DNA from: Azadirachta indica
Lineage: Eukaryota > Streptophyta > Magnoliopsida > Sapindales > Meliaceae
Assembly (NCBI GenBank): GCA_022749755.1
Contig: CM040444.1
Location: forward strand, 11,326,274 to 11,390,273
Reading direction: 5' to 3'
DNA: 64,000 bases
Part shown: positions 12,273 through 24,053 of the stretch, one piece after another
How positions within the stretch are numbered: the stretch's first letter is position 1
How the letters are laid out: each line of letters starts with the position of its first letter
Translations under genes and position numbers: made by a program
The notes under the pieces: generated by a model
Seen by the model: only the letters and a program-made list of their open reading frames with translations
Databases searched by the model: none
Told to the model about the DNA's origin: nothing

Positions 12273-15200
12273 ATGGCCAAACCAGTTAGGAGATTGAAGA
12301 TTAATTCCGCTGATCACTCCCACGGCATTCCTACATCACTATTTAAATTACAAATATTGGACACAATTCGTAAGAAGCTCACCCCTAAGCAAGTTGAGCT
12401 TTTTAGAGAGACGTATGTGGGACATTTTATAGACCTTAATGACCTTCATTTCTCCAGTAACCTAACCCATTATATGTTGCTATATGAGCCATACGCACTG
12501 GGTGCCCAAGACGAAATGTGGTCTCTGGTTAGTGGTCGATGTATTCGTTTTTCTCAGGTCGAGTTTGGGCTTATCACGGGCATAAAATTTGGCAAATATC
12601 CATCTAAAATAGTTAGGGGGAGCAACCGTTTAAAGGTATAATATTTTGGTGGGAAAAGTAACATTAAATTGTCTCGATTAACCACTATCTATGAGAACTT
12701 CGATTTCTCATAAATTGATGATTATGATATTGTGAAGTTATCGTTGTTTTTTTTTTTATGGAGCATATTATATTTGGGAGGGTCCATCGTAATTATGCAG
12801 ATATATGGTTGTTATGGATATTAGATGATTTGGATGAATTTAACCAATATCCTTAAGGTACTGCTGTTTGGCGTTTTACATTTCAGTTGTTGCGTCGAGT
12901 CATGGAAAGACCCTTTGCTAGATATCGAAGTAGGGTTGACAACGAAGAAAACTCAAAGTGTACATACGATTTCGAGAGTCTGATCATTGCTTTCCAGGTA
13001 CATGGTTCTATTATTTATTTATGCGGACCACATAATGTTTCGCTTAATGTTCATATTATTGTTAATTAACAATTAACATTATTGTTACAAATATGGATTT
13101 ATGAGGCAGTTTTATCTGCTGGTAGTACGTTTGGACAGATAGTGAACAGTGGGTTACCCCAAATTGTTAATTGGAGGTCAAAGAAGAAGAATTTGACAGT
13201 TAAATTAGTACAGAAGAAACTATTTAACGATGCACATGTAAGAAAATAAAGTTTATTTTCTTGTTTAAAAATTTAGTTATTTTATAACTTTTATATGATG
13301 GATATCATTGTATTGTTTCTACAGCCTCCCGACGTTGTCCGTACGTTAGAGCCATCTACGAATGAGTTAATGCACCCGTACATCAAAGAGTTACTTGTAC
13401 CCCTTGATGCTTCTCGCGAGGTTGAATACGGTGGTAATCTATTTTTTGATAATATGTTGTATAACGCACGCACTGATAGTGAGGGTGAGTTTGAACATGT
13501 GGTGAATCAGGATCCAGCACAGAAAGCTGCACGCCGGGATAAGGTAGGCATATAATAGTTATTTTGTAGGTAAATTACAAACATGTACATATATGTTTAT
13601 TGTTGTAAATTATGCACATGTCCACTTGAATAATGTAGGTTACACAGCCGCTCCCTTCTAAAGTGCTTACCCCAGTTGCCAACCCTTCCAGGACCCAGAC
13701 AATGCATGATAGGGATTGTTTTTGTGATACTCAATCGATGCAAGAAGAATTCACCTGAGATATCACAACATTAAAAAAAGGGCTCACTCGAGATTTCTCA
13801 TTATTGAGTGATACTATCACTCAAAAAATTGATGGTTTGAGTGCTGATATAAAGGTTTGCATGGATACCCAGCGGATGGAGATTATACAGTTTATGAATG
13901 CCCAGCGGATAGAGATGACACAGTTCATAGATGCGCAGCGAACAGAGATGACCCAGTTCATGGCCAAGTGGGAGGATTTGATGCAAAGATATCCGTCTTA
14001 TGATAACTTTCAGGGCATTCACAATGAGGATAAGGAGTTTAAATGGGCAGCCCCCACACTAACTGATCAAGTAAATATAAATTATGAAATATAAACATAT
14101 AAATTTGTTCTTAAGAATATGGTTTAATGTATGAATATTACACCAATTGTTTGATTTGTATTTAGTCACATCACATACACTAAATATATTTTTTTTCATA
14201 TAGGAAATAAGCGGGCATGGATAGTTTACAAAGCACTATACAGATATTGGTAGTATTCCACCAGCAATAGGTTAGGGGAGGGCTAAACCGCTTAGTCGAT
14301 ACGGTCGACCTTATAGACCGGGTCGATACGAACAGAGCCCGTATACGATGTGGCATAGACCTCGACAACGGCCTGCTCTACAATATAGACCACGTCCGCC
14401 ATACAGTCATGGACATGTCATCGAGCCGCTTACGCCTGTTCAGAGCAAAGATATGCGATGATGTTACAATGGATTGAGGGTATCGACGTGCGAATTGAAA
14501 CAAAGCATATCGCCATTACGCCTTATTGGCTCCGTGGGATTATAGACCATAAGGCGTGACTAGAAAACATTGTAAATTATATTTGCAGTTTTTAGTTTCT
14601 TTTCATTTGTTTTCCTCTTTATTTTTTGTTAACCCTAAAACCATGTATATCTTTTTTTCGCTGACATATTTGTTTTATGACTTAGCATCTTAATGAGTTT
14701 TAGACATGGTCATACATCGACAGCTAGCCATGCCTTGGGCGATCTCTCAAGAGTAGACTATTGCATCCGCGTAGCTCTATGTATGCATTATAATGTGAAT
14801 ATGTTAAATTGTATACACAATTATTGTAATTGATATAAAAAGGTCTCATGTTTTGTTGGTTGTGTTGCAGGCCACCCTTGAGGCAATATAGCGGGATGTG
14901 GCCAATGGCACTAAACAATTGGGATCATGTTTTAACGGCATTGATGTCACGCAGTATGTGGCTGAGGATAATGAGGGCGTGCGTAGAAATTGGGAGATAG
15001 TCGATATTGTTTACATTCTAATTACATGTGGGGGTGATCATTGGGTTGCATGTGTCATAAAATTTCGGATCGTCACATAACAGTGTATGACTCGTCGCCT
15101 TCATCATACTCAGACGCTACGATGGAAGGCCATATGAGACCTCTGTGTCGACTACTACCTTATCTTATACGCCATGTTAGGATATATAGGGTGAAGCCAG

Positions 15201-15406
15201 AGTTAGGGAACAATATAGAACCTTTCACATTTAAACGAAAGACATCGGGCATGCCAAGACAGCATTTAGGGAGTGGTGATTATGGGGTGTTCACGTGTAA
15301 GTTCATTGAGTTGCTTGGATTGGGTCGTTCATTCGACTTTGGCCCTGATCACGGTGTCTTATTAAGGCGTAAGATTGCACTGGATTTATTCGTAGGCAAG
15401 TTATAA
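12273..15406 (+). pseudogene. DUF1985 / Ulp1 (C48) protease-like gene of a Mutator-like element, degenerate
   Basis: Transposon-borne SUMO-protease-like protein. The first exon (ATG 12273 to about 12635, donor GTATAA) encodes a DUF1985-type start with FRETYVGHFIDLNDL and FSQVEFGLITGIKFG. DUF1985 continues at 12700-13240 (DYDIVKLSL, WLLWILDDLDEFNQYP then a stop, MERPFARYRSRVDNEE, VWIYEAVLSAGSTFGQIVN-like). Then 13321-13540 (PPDVVRTLEPSTNELMHPYI), and a coiled region at 13800-13975 with 11-residue repeats. The Ulp1 core is at 14940-15406: GGDHWVACVI with the catalytic His, a frameshift, VYDS with the catalytic Asp, and GSGDYGVFTCKFIELL at the active-site loop. The usual DCG catalytic cysteine is Tyr here. 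Stops in frame at about 12856 and 13757 plus the shift near 15060 show decay. Confidence 0.8.
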
Positions 15407-15930
15407 TAGGATATTGTCAATATAATATATGATAAATATGTGTATATAAAAATATTTATATTTTCACGAAATTAAATTAATCTAAAATAGTGTTAATAGA
15501 ACATTATCAAGTAAAAATATATTCGAATGATTACATCCCGACAAAAGAAATTAATGAGAGACATAATAATAATAATATATTTCAACAATTTTTAAGATAG
15601 TATGACCAATTCGCGATAACCAACTAATTACATTATGATAAATGAGCACTCATATTAGGTAACCATGATTAAAAACACATTATTCTAAAAATTGGACTTA
15701 AACAGATATTATAATATTTAAAATGTTCGTATATATGAAATTTTAACGTCGAGGCAGTTTGTGTATTGTTATGTTGTGAGATTATTTGTTATTTATTTTT
15801 GTGAGGTTGATATTTTAAAGAAATATTCTTTTCTTTATATTTTTGGAAAATTTCATAAAATAAGGGGATTTATGTAATCAATATAAAGTGTTATATAGTT
15901 TTATCAAAAAATATTTTTTTTAGGGGGAGA
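15407..15930. other. Non-coding spacer between the two MULE genes
   Basis: AT-rich DNA downstream of the Ulp1-like gene, with no gene and no clear repeat other than short A/T runs. Confidence 0.4.
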
Positions 15931-16625
15931 TTTTATAATTAATTATGGGACTTATATGATATTTTTACATTAAAATAATTTTCGGGTACCTGAAAAACAT
16001 GAGGTACCCGAAATTTGGGGTATCCTCTCTTGGGTCCCATTTTCAGGTACCTATATTTTTCGAGTACCCGAAATTGAGGGTACCTGAAAATGGTACCCTC
16101 AATTATTTTTGTTATTAAAATAATAATTATTTTATTATTAAATAATTAATTAACAATAAATAATAATAATAAATTAATAATATAATAATAATAAATAATA
16201 AAATTATCAAATAATAAATTAATAAAATTAATAGTAATTTATTAATAATAATAATATATTTTGGGATCCATATGTAATTAATCATGATATTATAATTAAT
16301 TATTAGACTTGTATGATATTTTTAAGTTAAAATAATTTTCGGGTACCTTCAATTTCCGGTAACCAAAATTTGGGATGCCCTCTCGAGTCTCATTTTCGAG
16401 TATTTATATTTTTCGGGTACCCAAAATTGAGGATACTCAAAAATGATACCCTCAATTATATTATATTATATTATTTTATTTTATTATTATTTATTTATTT
16501 TATTTTTAAACAATTAATAATAATATAGTAATAATATAATAATAACAACTAATAATAATAAAATAATATAATTAATAATAATTAATAAAAATAATAGTAA
16601 TTTATTAATAATAATAGTTTGGGTA
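15930..16625. repeat. Two tandem copies of a ~357-bp unit with GGGTACC hairpins and an AAT tract
   Basis: Copy 1 begins near 15930 and copy 2 near 16287. Both start with ATAATTAATTAT, then GACTT, TATGATATTTTTA, TAAAATAATTTTCGGGTACC, a cluster of GGTACC/GGGTACCC inverted repeats, a CCCTCAATTAT border and then AAT/ATT repeats. The hairpin islands are at about 15980-16110 and 16335-16458. They lie between the 3' ends of the convergent Ulp1-like and transposase genes. Confidence 0.75.
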
Positions 16626-16904
16626 TTCAAATTTTCTTATTACTAATTTTTATATTTCTAATCTTAATATTGTTGTAATTAATCGAATAAATCGTGACAC
16701 ATTAAACTTTTCAGTAAAAAATTATTATAATTCTAAAATATCCATTCTATACAACAAAAACTAACGGCATGATAATAGTATTAATTGCAATAGTCTTTTA
16801 TGCATTAAAATTATTTTAATAATACAATATCAATATTTTCATTTATTATAAGATTACTAATAATCTTGACTCTACAAAAAATAAATAATATTATCATATT
16901 AGTC

Positions 16905-19410
16905 TAAATGGATTGGATTCCGACACGTCACACGATTGTGGGCAACTTCCTTGTAACGTGAGCATGTTTTTTTAATCACGTTTTCACCTGTAGATGGAAT
17001 ACATTGTTTTATGGTCGACCTGTTGGTACTCTCCATCGAAGCGACTTAACGATTATGTTCTAAACATCATCAGAAACAACCCAATCATGTTGATTAGTTA
17101 TAGGATATATATTCTCTACGTAAGCCAACACAAGTGCGCTATTCGTATAATAGTGGGAGCAAAAGTTGTTATATTATCCTCTAATAAAACAGGTTGCTGC
17201 AAGTGCATGTGGGCAAAGTAATTACATTAGATCAAATTGTCGGCATGTGCAACTCTTTGTGCGTAAATCCACCACATCTTCTTGTTCCACGCTTTTCACT
17301 TGAAATTCAAAACTGGAAATAAGGTACACCATTAGTCATTCTCATTCTACTTCATGCTTGTTGACTATGGTTTGAGCCCATGGGGAAAGGGTTTGTGGTT
17401 CACATTTTGCGATTTCTTCCCTCTTGTTCATACTCTCCGCTATATTGGTAGTCCATGTGTCGTATCGTCGCTTTGGAAAATATGCTCTAGCCCATCGATG
17501 AAAACCCACTTCATTCTCTAGTAGTTTGTCGCTGCTGGATGTATACCTTTAACTTATCCATTCGATCAGTGAACTCAACAAATGTATAAACCTTAGCAGC
17601 ACTGTAATACCCAAGGAAGAACTTCTCTAACTTTTCTCCCTCATTCTAAATTTTGCCTTAATATTTCCATAAATATGATAAGTACAAAAGCCGTGATATG
17701 CATCCGGGAAAACTGTAGCTATGCGTTTTTTAATGCTACAATGTCGATCCGAAACAAAAACTAAATCTGATGTTGAGCCAATTACTTCACAGAGTTTTGA
17801 CAAAAACCATTCTCAAGATGCGTCATTCTCAGAGTCTCCAATTTCAAATGCTACAGGATATATGTGATTATTTCCGTCGACAGCAGCTGCCAAAAATGAA
17901 GTCCCCCGATAGGTCCCTTTTAGATAGGTATCTTCAAGAGTAATTACCAGATGAATGGCTCCACGAAACCTTCGGACAGATGCACCAAAGGCTACGAAGA
18001 AGTACAAGAAATGATCCTCTTTGTCTTTTTCAATATGTGTGATTGTTCCTGAGTTTGTCTCTTGTAACACATGACAAAGTCTAGGGAATGCCTTAAATGA
18101 CTCAACTGGATCTCCGTTCACTAATCGACGCGCTTCTTCTTTTGCCAACCATGCCTTCTTATGACATACAAGCACCCCATAATCATTATGTATGTCGTCT
18201 CGAATATTTTTTGGTGTGTAAATTTTGCTAGGGTCTTGAAATTTGCTCAAGACATGTTCACCAATTAGCCGACTACTAGCTTGTTAATGGCCATCCTGCA
18301 TTTGATCACTTTGGCATGTGACGCGAAAGTACCCATTAGTTCCATCATTATTTATAGCACACATCCGCCATTTACATCCATCTATAACACATTTTGCCTC
18401 AAAATGTGTCGTTGTTGATCGATGAACGATTAACTAAAAATGCCTCCTCAATGCCATAATACTCAAATCATGTCATAACTCCTTCTTTGTTCTACAAATC
18501 TGCCCCACGTGGAACATTACCATCTACTGAACTCGACATAGCATCTGAGAACATGGTAAATGTTGTTGGGATGTGAGGAATAATATAGGTAGGAGCTGAA
18601 CCCCTTATCGCATTATTTTCATAGGCCATTGATGTATTGGGTGCCTCGCCACTAACATCCTCTCTTGCAGTGGTATCCTCATCACAATAATTCATTCTAC
18701 TTCCTTCCCTGTAACAATATGTTCTTTGCATAGACGGCTGATTATCAAAATAGTCATGTGTAGGATCTTCATTATATAGGGGCTATGAGCATACACCATA
18801 ATTAACTTGCCTTTCATGACAGGGCGTTGAAAGGTAAGGTACCTTTTCGGAGTGAAATTCACTGTGATCTTGAGAATTTTGTCTGCCATCTCCTGACATG
18901 TTATGTTCTAATGGTGTACAAGTTGGTGGGTCTACATTGTCAAAGCGATTACTGCCCCTAGAAGAGACAAATGGACGTGCATGTGATTCTCGAATTATAT
19001 CTTCAAAGGTAGCAGGTTGCGTCATTCTAGGTTTTTCAAATTCTGTTACTTCCGCTCCAACAATGCGGTCCACAGTTATATACAAAGGAGTCGAACCACC
19101 CAATCAAGAACCATTAGCATTAAACAAATGCACTAGAGACAACAGATCATGGTCATCGATTATATCAGCTGGAATAGGTGCAGTGGACAAGTTACCATAC
19201 TCTCTATACTTTGCCTTTAAACAAATTTTGAATTCTCTTCGATTTATCCGGAGCTGAGTATATATCATGTCTGCTAGATTTTGGTAGTTGGAATTTCTTG
19301 CTATGGTAATAAGTCAAACTTTTCCACCAACATATTTCTGAATACCATCTCAAGTGTTTTCCACGAACCATCGTAGTGAACAGAAAATGTTACTAAATCT
19401 TCTATACCTA
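16905..19410 (-). pseudogene. MURA-type (MULE) transposase, degenerate
   Basis: Transposase of a Mutator-like element. Reading on the minus strand, the N-terminal PB1-like part at about 19410-19330 (YDGSWKTLEMVFRNMLVEKF) is followed by a low-complexity region (19103-18783, FEKPRMTQPATFEDIIRESH). The core at 18250-17640 has WLAKEEARRLVNGDP, ITHIEKDKEDHF, YFFVAFGASVRRFRGAI, GTSFLAAAVDGNN, YPVAFEIGDSENDAS, a TGA where the family has Trp, then FVSDRHCSIKKRI and GFCTYHIYGNI. A SWIM zinc finger (SCTCRQFDLM ... LCPHALAA) lies at about 17255-17195, and the C-terminus ends near 16910. The first catalytic Asp sits where VDGT is expected but reads LEDTYLKGTY. In-frame stops near 17815, 17230 and elsewhere and shifts near 17640 and 17500 show that it is dead. 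Confidence 0.85.
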
Positions 19411-19494
19411 TGCAAATACATAAGAATTCAATATTATTATAATATAAAAATATACCAAAAATATGTAATATTTACTCACCCATTATTTTTCCTA

Positions 19495-20050
19495 AGATTA
19501 TTTTTCAGGTAAAGGAAAAATTTTTTAGGTAAGGCAAAATTTGGCCTTATCCAATAAGTAATTTTCAAGTAAGGTCAAATTTGCCTTTACCTAACAAACG
19601 GTTTTCGGGTAAGGCCAAATTTGTTTTTAAGTAAGATAACTTTTCAGGTAAGGCAAAATTTAGCTTTATCCAAAAAGTGATTTTCAGATAAAACCAAATT
19701 TGTTTTTGGGTAAGACAACTTTTCGGGTAAGGCTAAATGTAGCCTTACCCAACAAGTGATTTTCGGGTAAGGCCAAATTTGGCCTTACCCATCAAGTGGT
19801 TTTCGGGTAAAACCAAATTTTGCCTTACCCAACAATGGTTGTCTTACCCAAAAACTAATTTTTTAAATAATAAAGACATATTTTGCCTTACCCTAAAATC
19901 ATTTTTTTAAGTAAGACTACATTTTTTCTTACCCAAAAAGTGGTTGCCTTACCTAAAAAGTACTTTTAAGGTAAGGACAAATATTGTCTTACCCGAAAAA
20001 TAGTTTTAGGGTAAGGCAAAATTTGGCCTTATCCAAAAAGTGGATTTCGG
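19495..20050. repeat. 40-bp palindromic minisatellite (about 13-14 copies)
   Basis: Units of about 40 bp of the form TTTTCGGGTAAGGCC, AAATTT, GGCCTTACCC, then AACAAGTGA. The best unit at 19765-19790 is a perfect 26-bp palindrome: 13 bases GGGTAAGGCCAAA followed directly by their reverse complement. Other units are degenerate. It lies immediately upstream (minus-strand sense) of the transposase N-terminus, so in its leader or promoter. The period is not a multiple of three, so it is not a protein repeat. Confidence 0.9.
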
Positions 20051-22330
20051 TAGAAAAACTCATGACTCAAAAATTAGTAAACACAGAATTCAAAATATGG
20101 TTGTGGTTTTTGGCATATTATTAAAAAAATGGGTATGTTATTTTTCCATGTGACATGGATATTTATTGGGATTTTTTTTAATTTCATTTAATGGAAACTC
20201 AGTTTTTTAATGGTGTTTTTTAGTAATTTTGTTTGCTTAATTACATATGTTGATGAAACTAGTATACGAAGCTAATGATATTTTCATTGTATTTATTTAT
20301 CTATTTAATTGTTGTACTACTTCCTATATACTACTTTATATGTGTACTATGAGTAAGATGACTGAAACTTTTGATGGACTCTCATCACATGTGTTATTTG
20401 CTCAGTTACATGTGCTGATGAAATTAGCATTACATATATGTATGCTATTGATTGTGGATGAGATTGTGATACAAGTTTCAGTATTTGAATACAACTATTT
20501 GTTTGTTATCATAATGGTTCATATATTGGCCTTTGCATTATTTTAAAATGGAAAACTTTGTCATTTGCTGCATGGAGTATAATATATTATATAGTCATAC
20601 ATATAGAAGACCACCTACAAGTATTCAATATTTCCATGTAAAACAAAAGTAATGTATTCATTCAAATTAGTTAATTTGCTCAATTACATGTTGTTGTAGC
20701 CTTTTTATACGTGGAAGTTACTATATGTACTTAAATATTGGAAATGAAACGTTATTTTGAAAAGATGGAGAATTAGTATCTGGGAAAAATGACATAGATT
20801 GCACTTCTTATTTCACTATCATGATTTAAAATTATATGCGTAAATTTGAAGGAACAAAATAGGTCATTTTTATATAAGCAAATTGATATAAATTTAGAAT
20901 TAATTGAAAAGAAATATAAAAGTTATTAAAATTTGTAGAAGTAATTATACATAAATTTAAAAGTATTTCCGAAAAAATAGAAAATTTTATAAAAATATTT
21001 GGAAGAAATTTGAATATATACAAATTTAGGAAGTGGTGAGAAGTTTATAGTGAAAATTTGAAGTATATATAGTGAAAATTTTTAATTGTTGCATAATACA
21101 AAAATCAAAATCCATCAATTTTATTTTATTATGTAATTTGTCTAATAAGAGAAGGGTATAATGGTTACAATGTACTAATTTGAAAGAAATTAATGGTATG
21201 ATGGTAATTAAAAAAAATATATAATAATCAATTAGTCTTTTTAAAATATGAATAAGACAAAATTCTACTTTTAAAATTTTATGAAAAGAGACGGGTAAAT
21301 AAGTAATTTTGTATTAAAATAGTATGCAAGGGTAAAAATGTATATTAACGTCTTTCTCACACCCACTAACGGTAAAAAATGGACTGAAGTTTGGTTAAGA
21401 GATTTAAGTGATGATTTTTAATAAAGTTAGGAACTTTGTTATCTAATATGTAAAACATTGTAACTAAAATGATATTAACTGAAATGTTAAGGACTAAAAT
21501 GAAATTACTCCATTTTGGAACCAGTTCGTTCTCCACCTTTCATACCGTCCTCTCAATTTTATTTTTAAGAAAAGTCAAGTTCGAATTAAATAACCCATGT
21601 ATATTAATGTAATAATATAATATCATATATTTTATATAATTTATTTGTTTTTATTAGTGTATACATATGATAATAAATAAAATTATCATATCAATATGTA
21701 GGAATAAATTGGTATAAAAATTTTTATATATAGCAATAGTTTAATTCTATTATATACTGTTTTTTAATATTACATTTAAATAAGTCATTCTAATAGTGCA
21801 CTCACCATTCAGCAATCTACCCTTAATGTAGAGGAGGATATATCCAGAATTTATAAGAAATTCCCCCATAAAGTGGAAAGTTCTATAAAAAATTTGTATA
21901 CATAAGCATTATTTTAATTTCATTATTATAATGCGCCCAATACTCAACAATCTATCCTCAATGCAGAGTGAGTTTTGTCCAGAATTTCTAAAAAATTTTC
22001 ACATAAAGTGGAAAGTCCTACCAATTACAGTTAGTGCAACTCAAACTTACGCCCACAGGATGTGAGTGTGAGTTCTTACTCTCGAATTTGAGACTTGATG
22101 ATAATTCTATTATATACTTAAAACCTCAAAAATATGTTAATTTATATCCACTAAATTACTTTTTAAAATAAATGTTTAGATGGGAATATCTCATTATTTA
22201 ATAAAATTTTAATATATATGATTTTAGAAAATTAACAATAATAAAAGAAGAAAGTTTTTAAATAACAGAAATAATTGACATGATATTTAGAATAATATCA
22301 TATGAAAGTCTTTCTCATATTTAGGGTACA
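20051..22330. other. Gene-free AT-rich DNA, distal part of MULE and flank
   Basis: No supported gene. A loose repeat with the text TTGCTCAGTTACATGTGCTGATGAAATTAG (shown here in two parts: TTGCTCAGTTACATG and TGCTGATGAAATTAG) occurs near 20231, 20398 and 20676. At 21800-22030 two related blocks of about 95 bp (CAATCTACCCTTAATGTAGA ... CATAAAGTGGAAAGT and CAATCTATCCTCAATGCAGA ... CATAAAGTGGAAAGT) form a degenerate direct repeat about 160 bp apart. Confidence 0.4.
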
Positions 22331-22344
22331 TACAAAAAGAGAAA

Positions 22345-22955
22345 ATGACATATGGACCCTTAAGTTCTAATGAAATTTAAAATACAAGACCATACCCCTC
22401 TTGTCCAGTTAAGAATTTTTTTCGCGTATTTTGGTGTTCCATTCCTACAATGTTATTACATAAATAAGGATGTTTAATTTTTTTAAAAGATTTTGGATAG
22501 CAATGAGAAATTATATTCATGAAATATTAAATTTTTATCTCTTACTATTACTTAGATCCGAGATGATTTAAGAGTATCAAATATACTTTAAACAACTTTA
22601 ACTATGCTTAAGTGTCAAATAAAAATATTTAAATTTTTATCGTAATTTGAACTTATACACCAATATTACCACAATAATTGTTGGTGGCAAAACTTGTTTA
22701 CGATAATGATGTAAATTTCGGCGAATTGAAACTTTTTCTATTTGTCTCTATTAAACTTAATCAAAATTTGTGAATTGACATTTATCCTCCGAATAATAGA
22801 ATTAACAGAAATTCGCATAATGAAAACAACCAACCATTCAAACTATATAAAAAAAAATTTTAAACTCTAGATAAGGGTATGTTTGGTCATTTAAATTCTA
22901 TTGAAATTTTAGTCACTTTCACCAGTTTTGTGAGTCTACGTGTCTTTTGTCATAA
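22345..22955. mobile_element. MITE-like element with inverted ends
   Basis: Left end ATGACATATGGACCC ... TTCTAATGAAATTTAAA ... CCATACCCCTCTTGTC at 22345-22410. Its inverted counterpart at 22865-22952 on the opposite strand reads ATGACAAAAGACACG ... TTTCAATAGAATTTAAA ... ACATACCCTTATC. Total about 610 bp, no coding capacity. No clean target duplication was seen, so the limits are approximate. Confidence 0.5.
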
Positions 22956-24053
22956 AATACTAGCCACATAAATAATATATTTATTACAAACCTTTCCCAC
23001 GTGACTATTTGTCTTGATATTGATATCATTTAACTATTTGAATTTAACGTCTCTAATAAATAAATTAATTGATTTTCTTCCCTTATAAAGTCAAAATATC
23101 AATTTTTTCTACATCAATCTTATAGAAAAACTAGAGATAAACTAGTTCATTCTGGTTCATTCTAGTTCATTCCATTCTTGATGTAGAAATAAGAAGTTAA
23201 AAATCGATTTTTTTTTTTCCGTATTGACCTTGAAAGAAAATGTTAAACGAGAAAATTTAAAATTAACAATAAATTATTATAAAGATGAGAAAATTTACAT
23301 TCTATAAATTATGATTTTATTTCTATTGTAATTTCACTATTACAGTATTATTTTCACTTTAATATTAAATTTTGACAACAATGAATAAATTTATATTTTA
23401 TAAAATAATTTTTAATTTAATGTATTGATATATTTATTATTTTACAACGTAAGATTTGAAATATGTTACGTAAATTTTTTTTTTTTTAAGTATTATATAT
23501 AATTATTGGGATAGATCAATAGCCCTTTAACCTTTTATAGTTTTTTATATTATTTTTAAACCATTAAATATAGACACCATCAAACAATTGATTAAATCCA
23601 ATGCTTATATTAGTATAAAATTAATATATAAATAAAATATAATAACAAAAATTGAAAGTACATAACTTCAATAATTTATATATGAGATAAAAAATAGTAT
23701 AAAGTTAAAAAAACTATTGATTCTTTTCCTATAATTACACTATGTAACTTTAAATATTTTTTTATATCATTTGTAAATTCTTAAATTTAAATACTTTTAA
23801 TTATTGAGATTAAGCTTGCTACATAGGGTTAATATATAATTAATTCATATGTAAAATGATATCTTAACCCATTCATTTTCTGTTATCAATTAATTTTAGT
23901 TCCTATTCATTTTCTCCAACTTTCATACTCTCCTTACAAGTCACAATTCTTTTCTAAGAAAAGTCAAGTTCAAATTAAATAACCCGTGTATGTATGATAC
24001 ATGCGCTAGAGAGATATTTATTACAAGTGTCATTTTTGCTGACTTAATACATT
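22956..24053. other. Gene-free AT-rich intergenic DNA
   Basis: No coding region recognised. It contains a short tandem of TTCATTCTGG/TTCATTCTAG/TTCATTCCAT words at 23147-23178 and otherwise only A/T-rich text. Confidence 0.4.

Larger units (their letters stand above)
9640..21500. mobile_element. Large decayed Mutator-like element carrying DUF1985/Ulp1 and MURA genes (approximate limits)
   Basis: Composite called from its contents: a DUF1985-Ulp1 protease-like gene on + (12273-15406), a MULE transposase on - (about 16910-19410), hairpin arrays in the leader of each gene and between them, and a long AAT tract. Plant MULEs that captured a Ulp1-type protease (for example Kaonashi elements) are established. 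The assignment of both genes to one element is inference from proximity and convergent orientation. No convincing terminal inverted repeats or 9-bp target duplications were found by eye, so the borders are guesses. Both genes are broken, so the copy is non-autonomous now. Confidence 0.6.

Noticed and set aside
19495..20050. CRISPR-like array
   Set aside because: Regular 40-bp period, but the whole unit is repeated with no unique spacers, and the host is a plant.
20247..20546. 99-residue hydrophobic open frame
   Set aside because: Lies in low-complexity repeat DNA of the MULE flank, with no family resemblance and no splice or promoter context.
9640..21500. Terminal inverted repeats of the large MULE
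   Set aside because: Both flanks were compared by eye and no convincing long match or 9-bp duplication was found, so the borders are left approximate.
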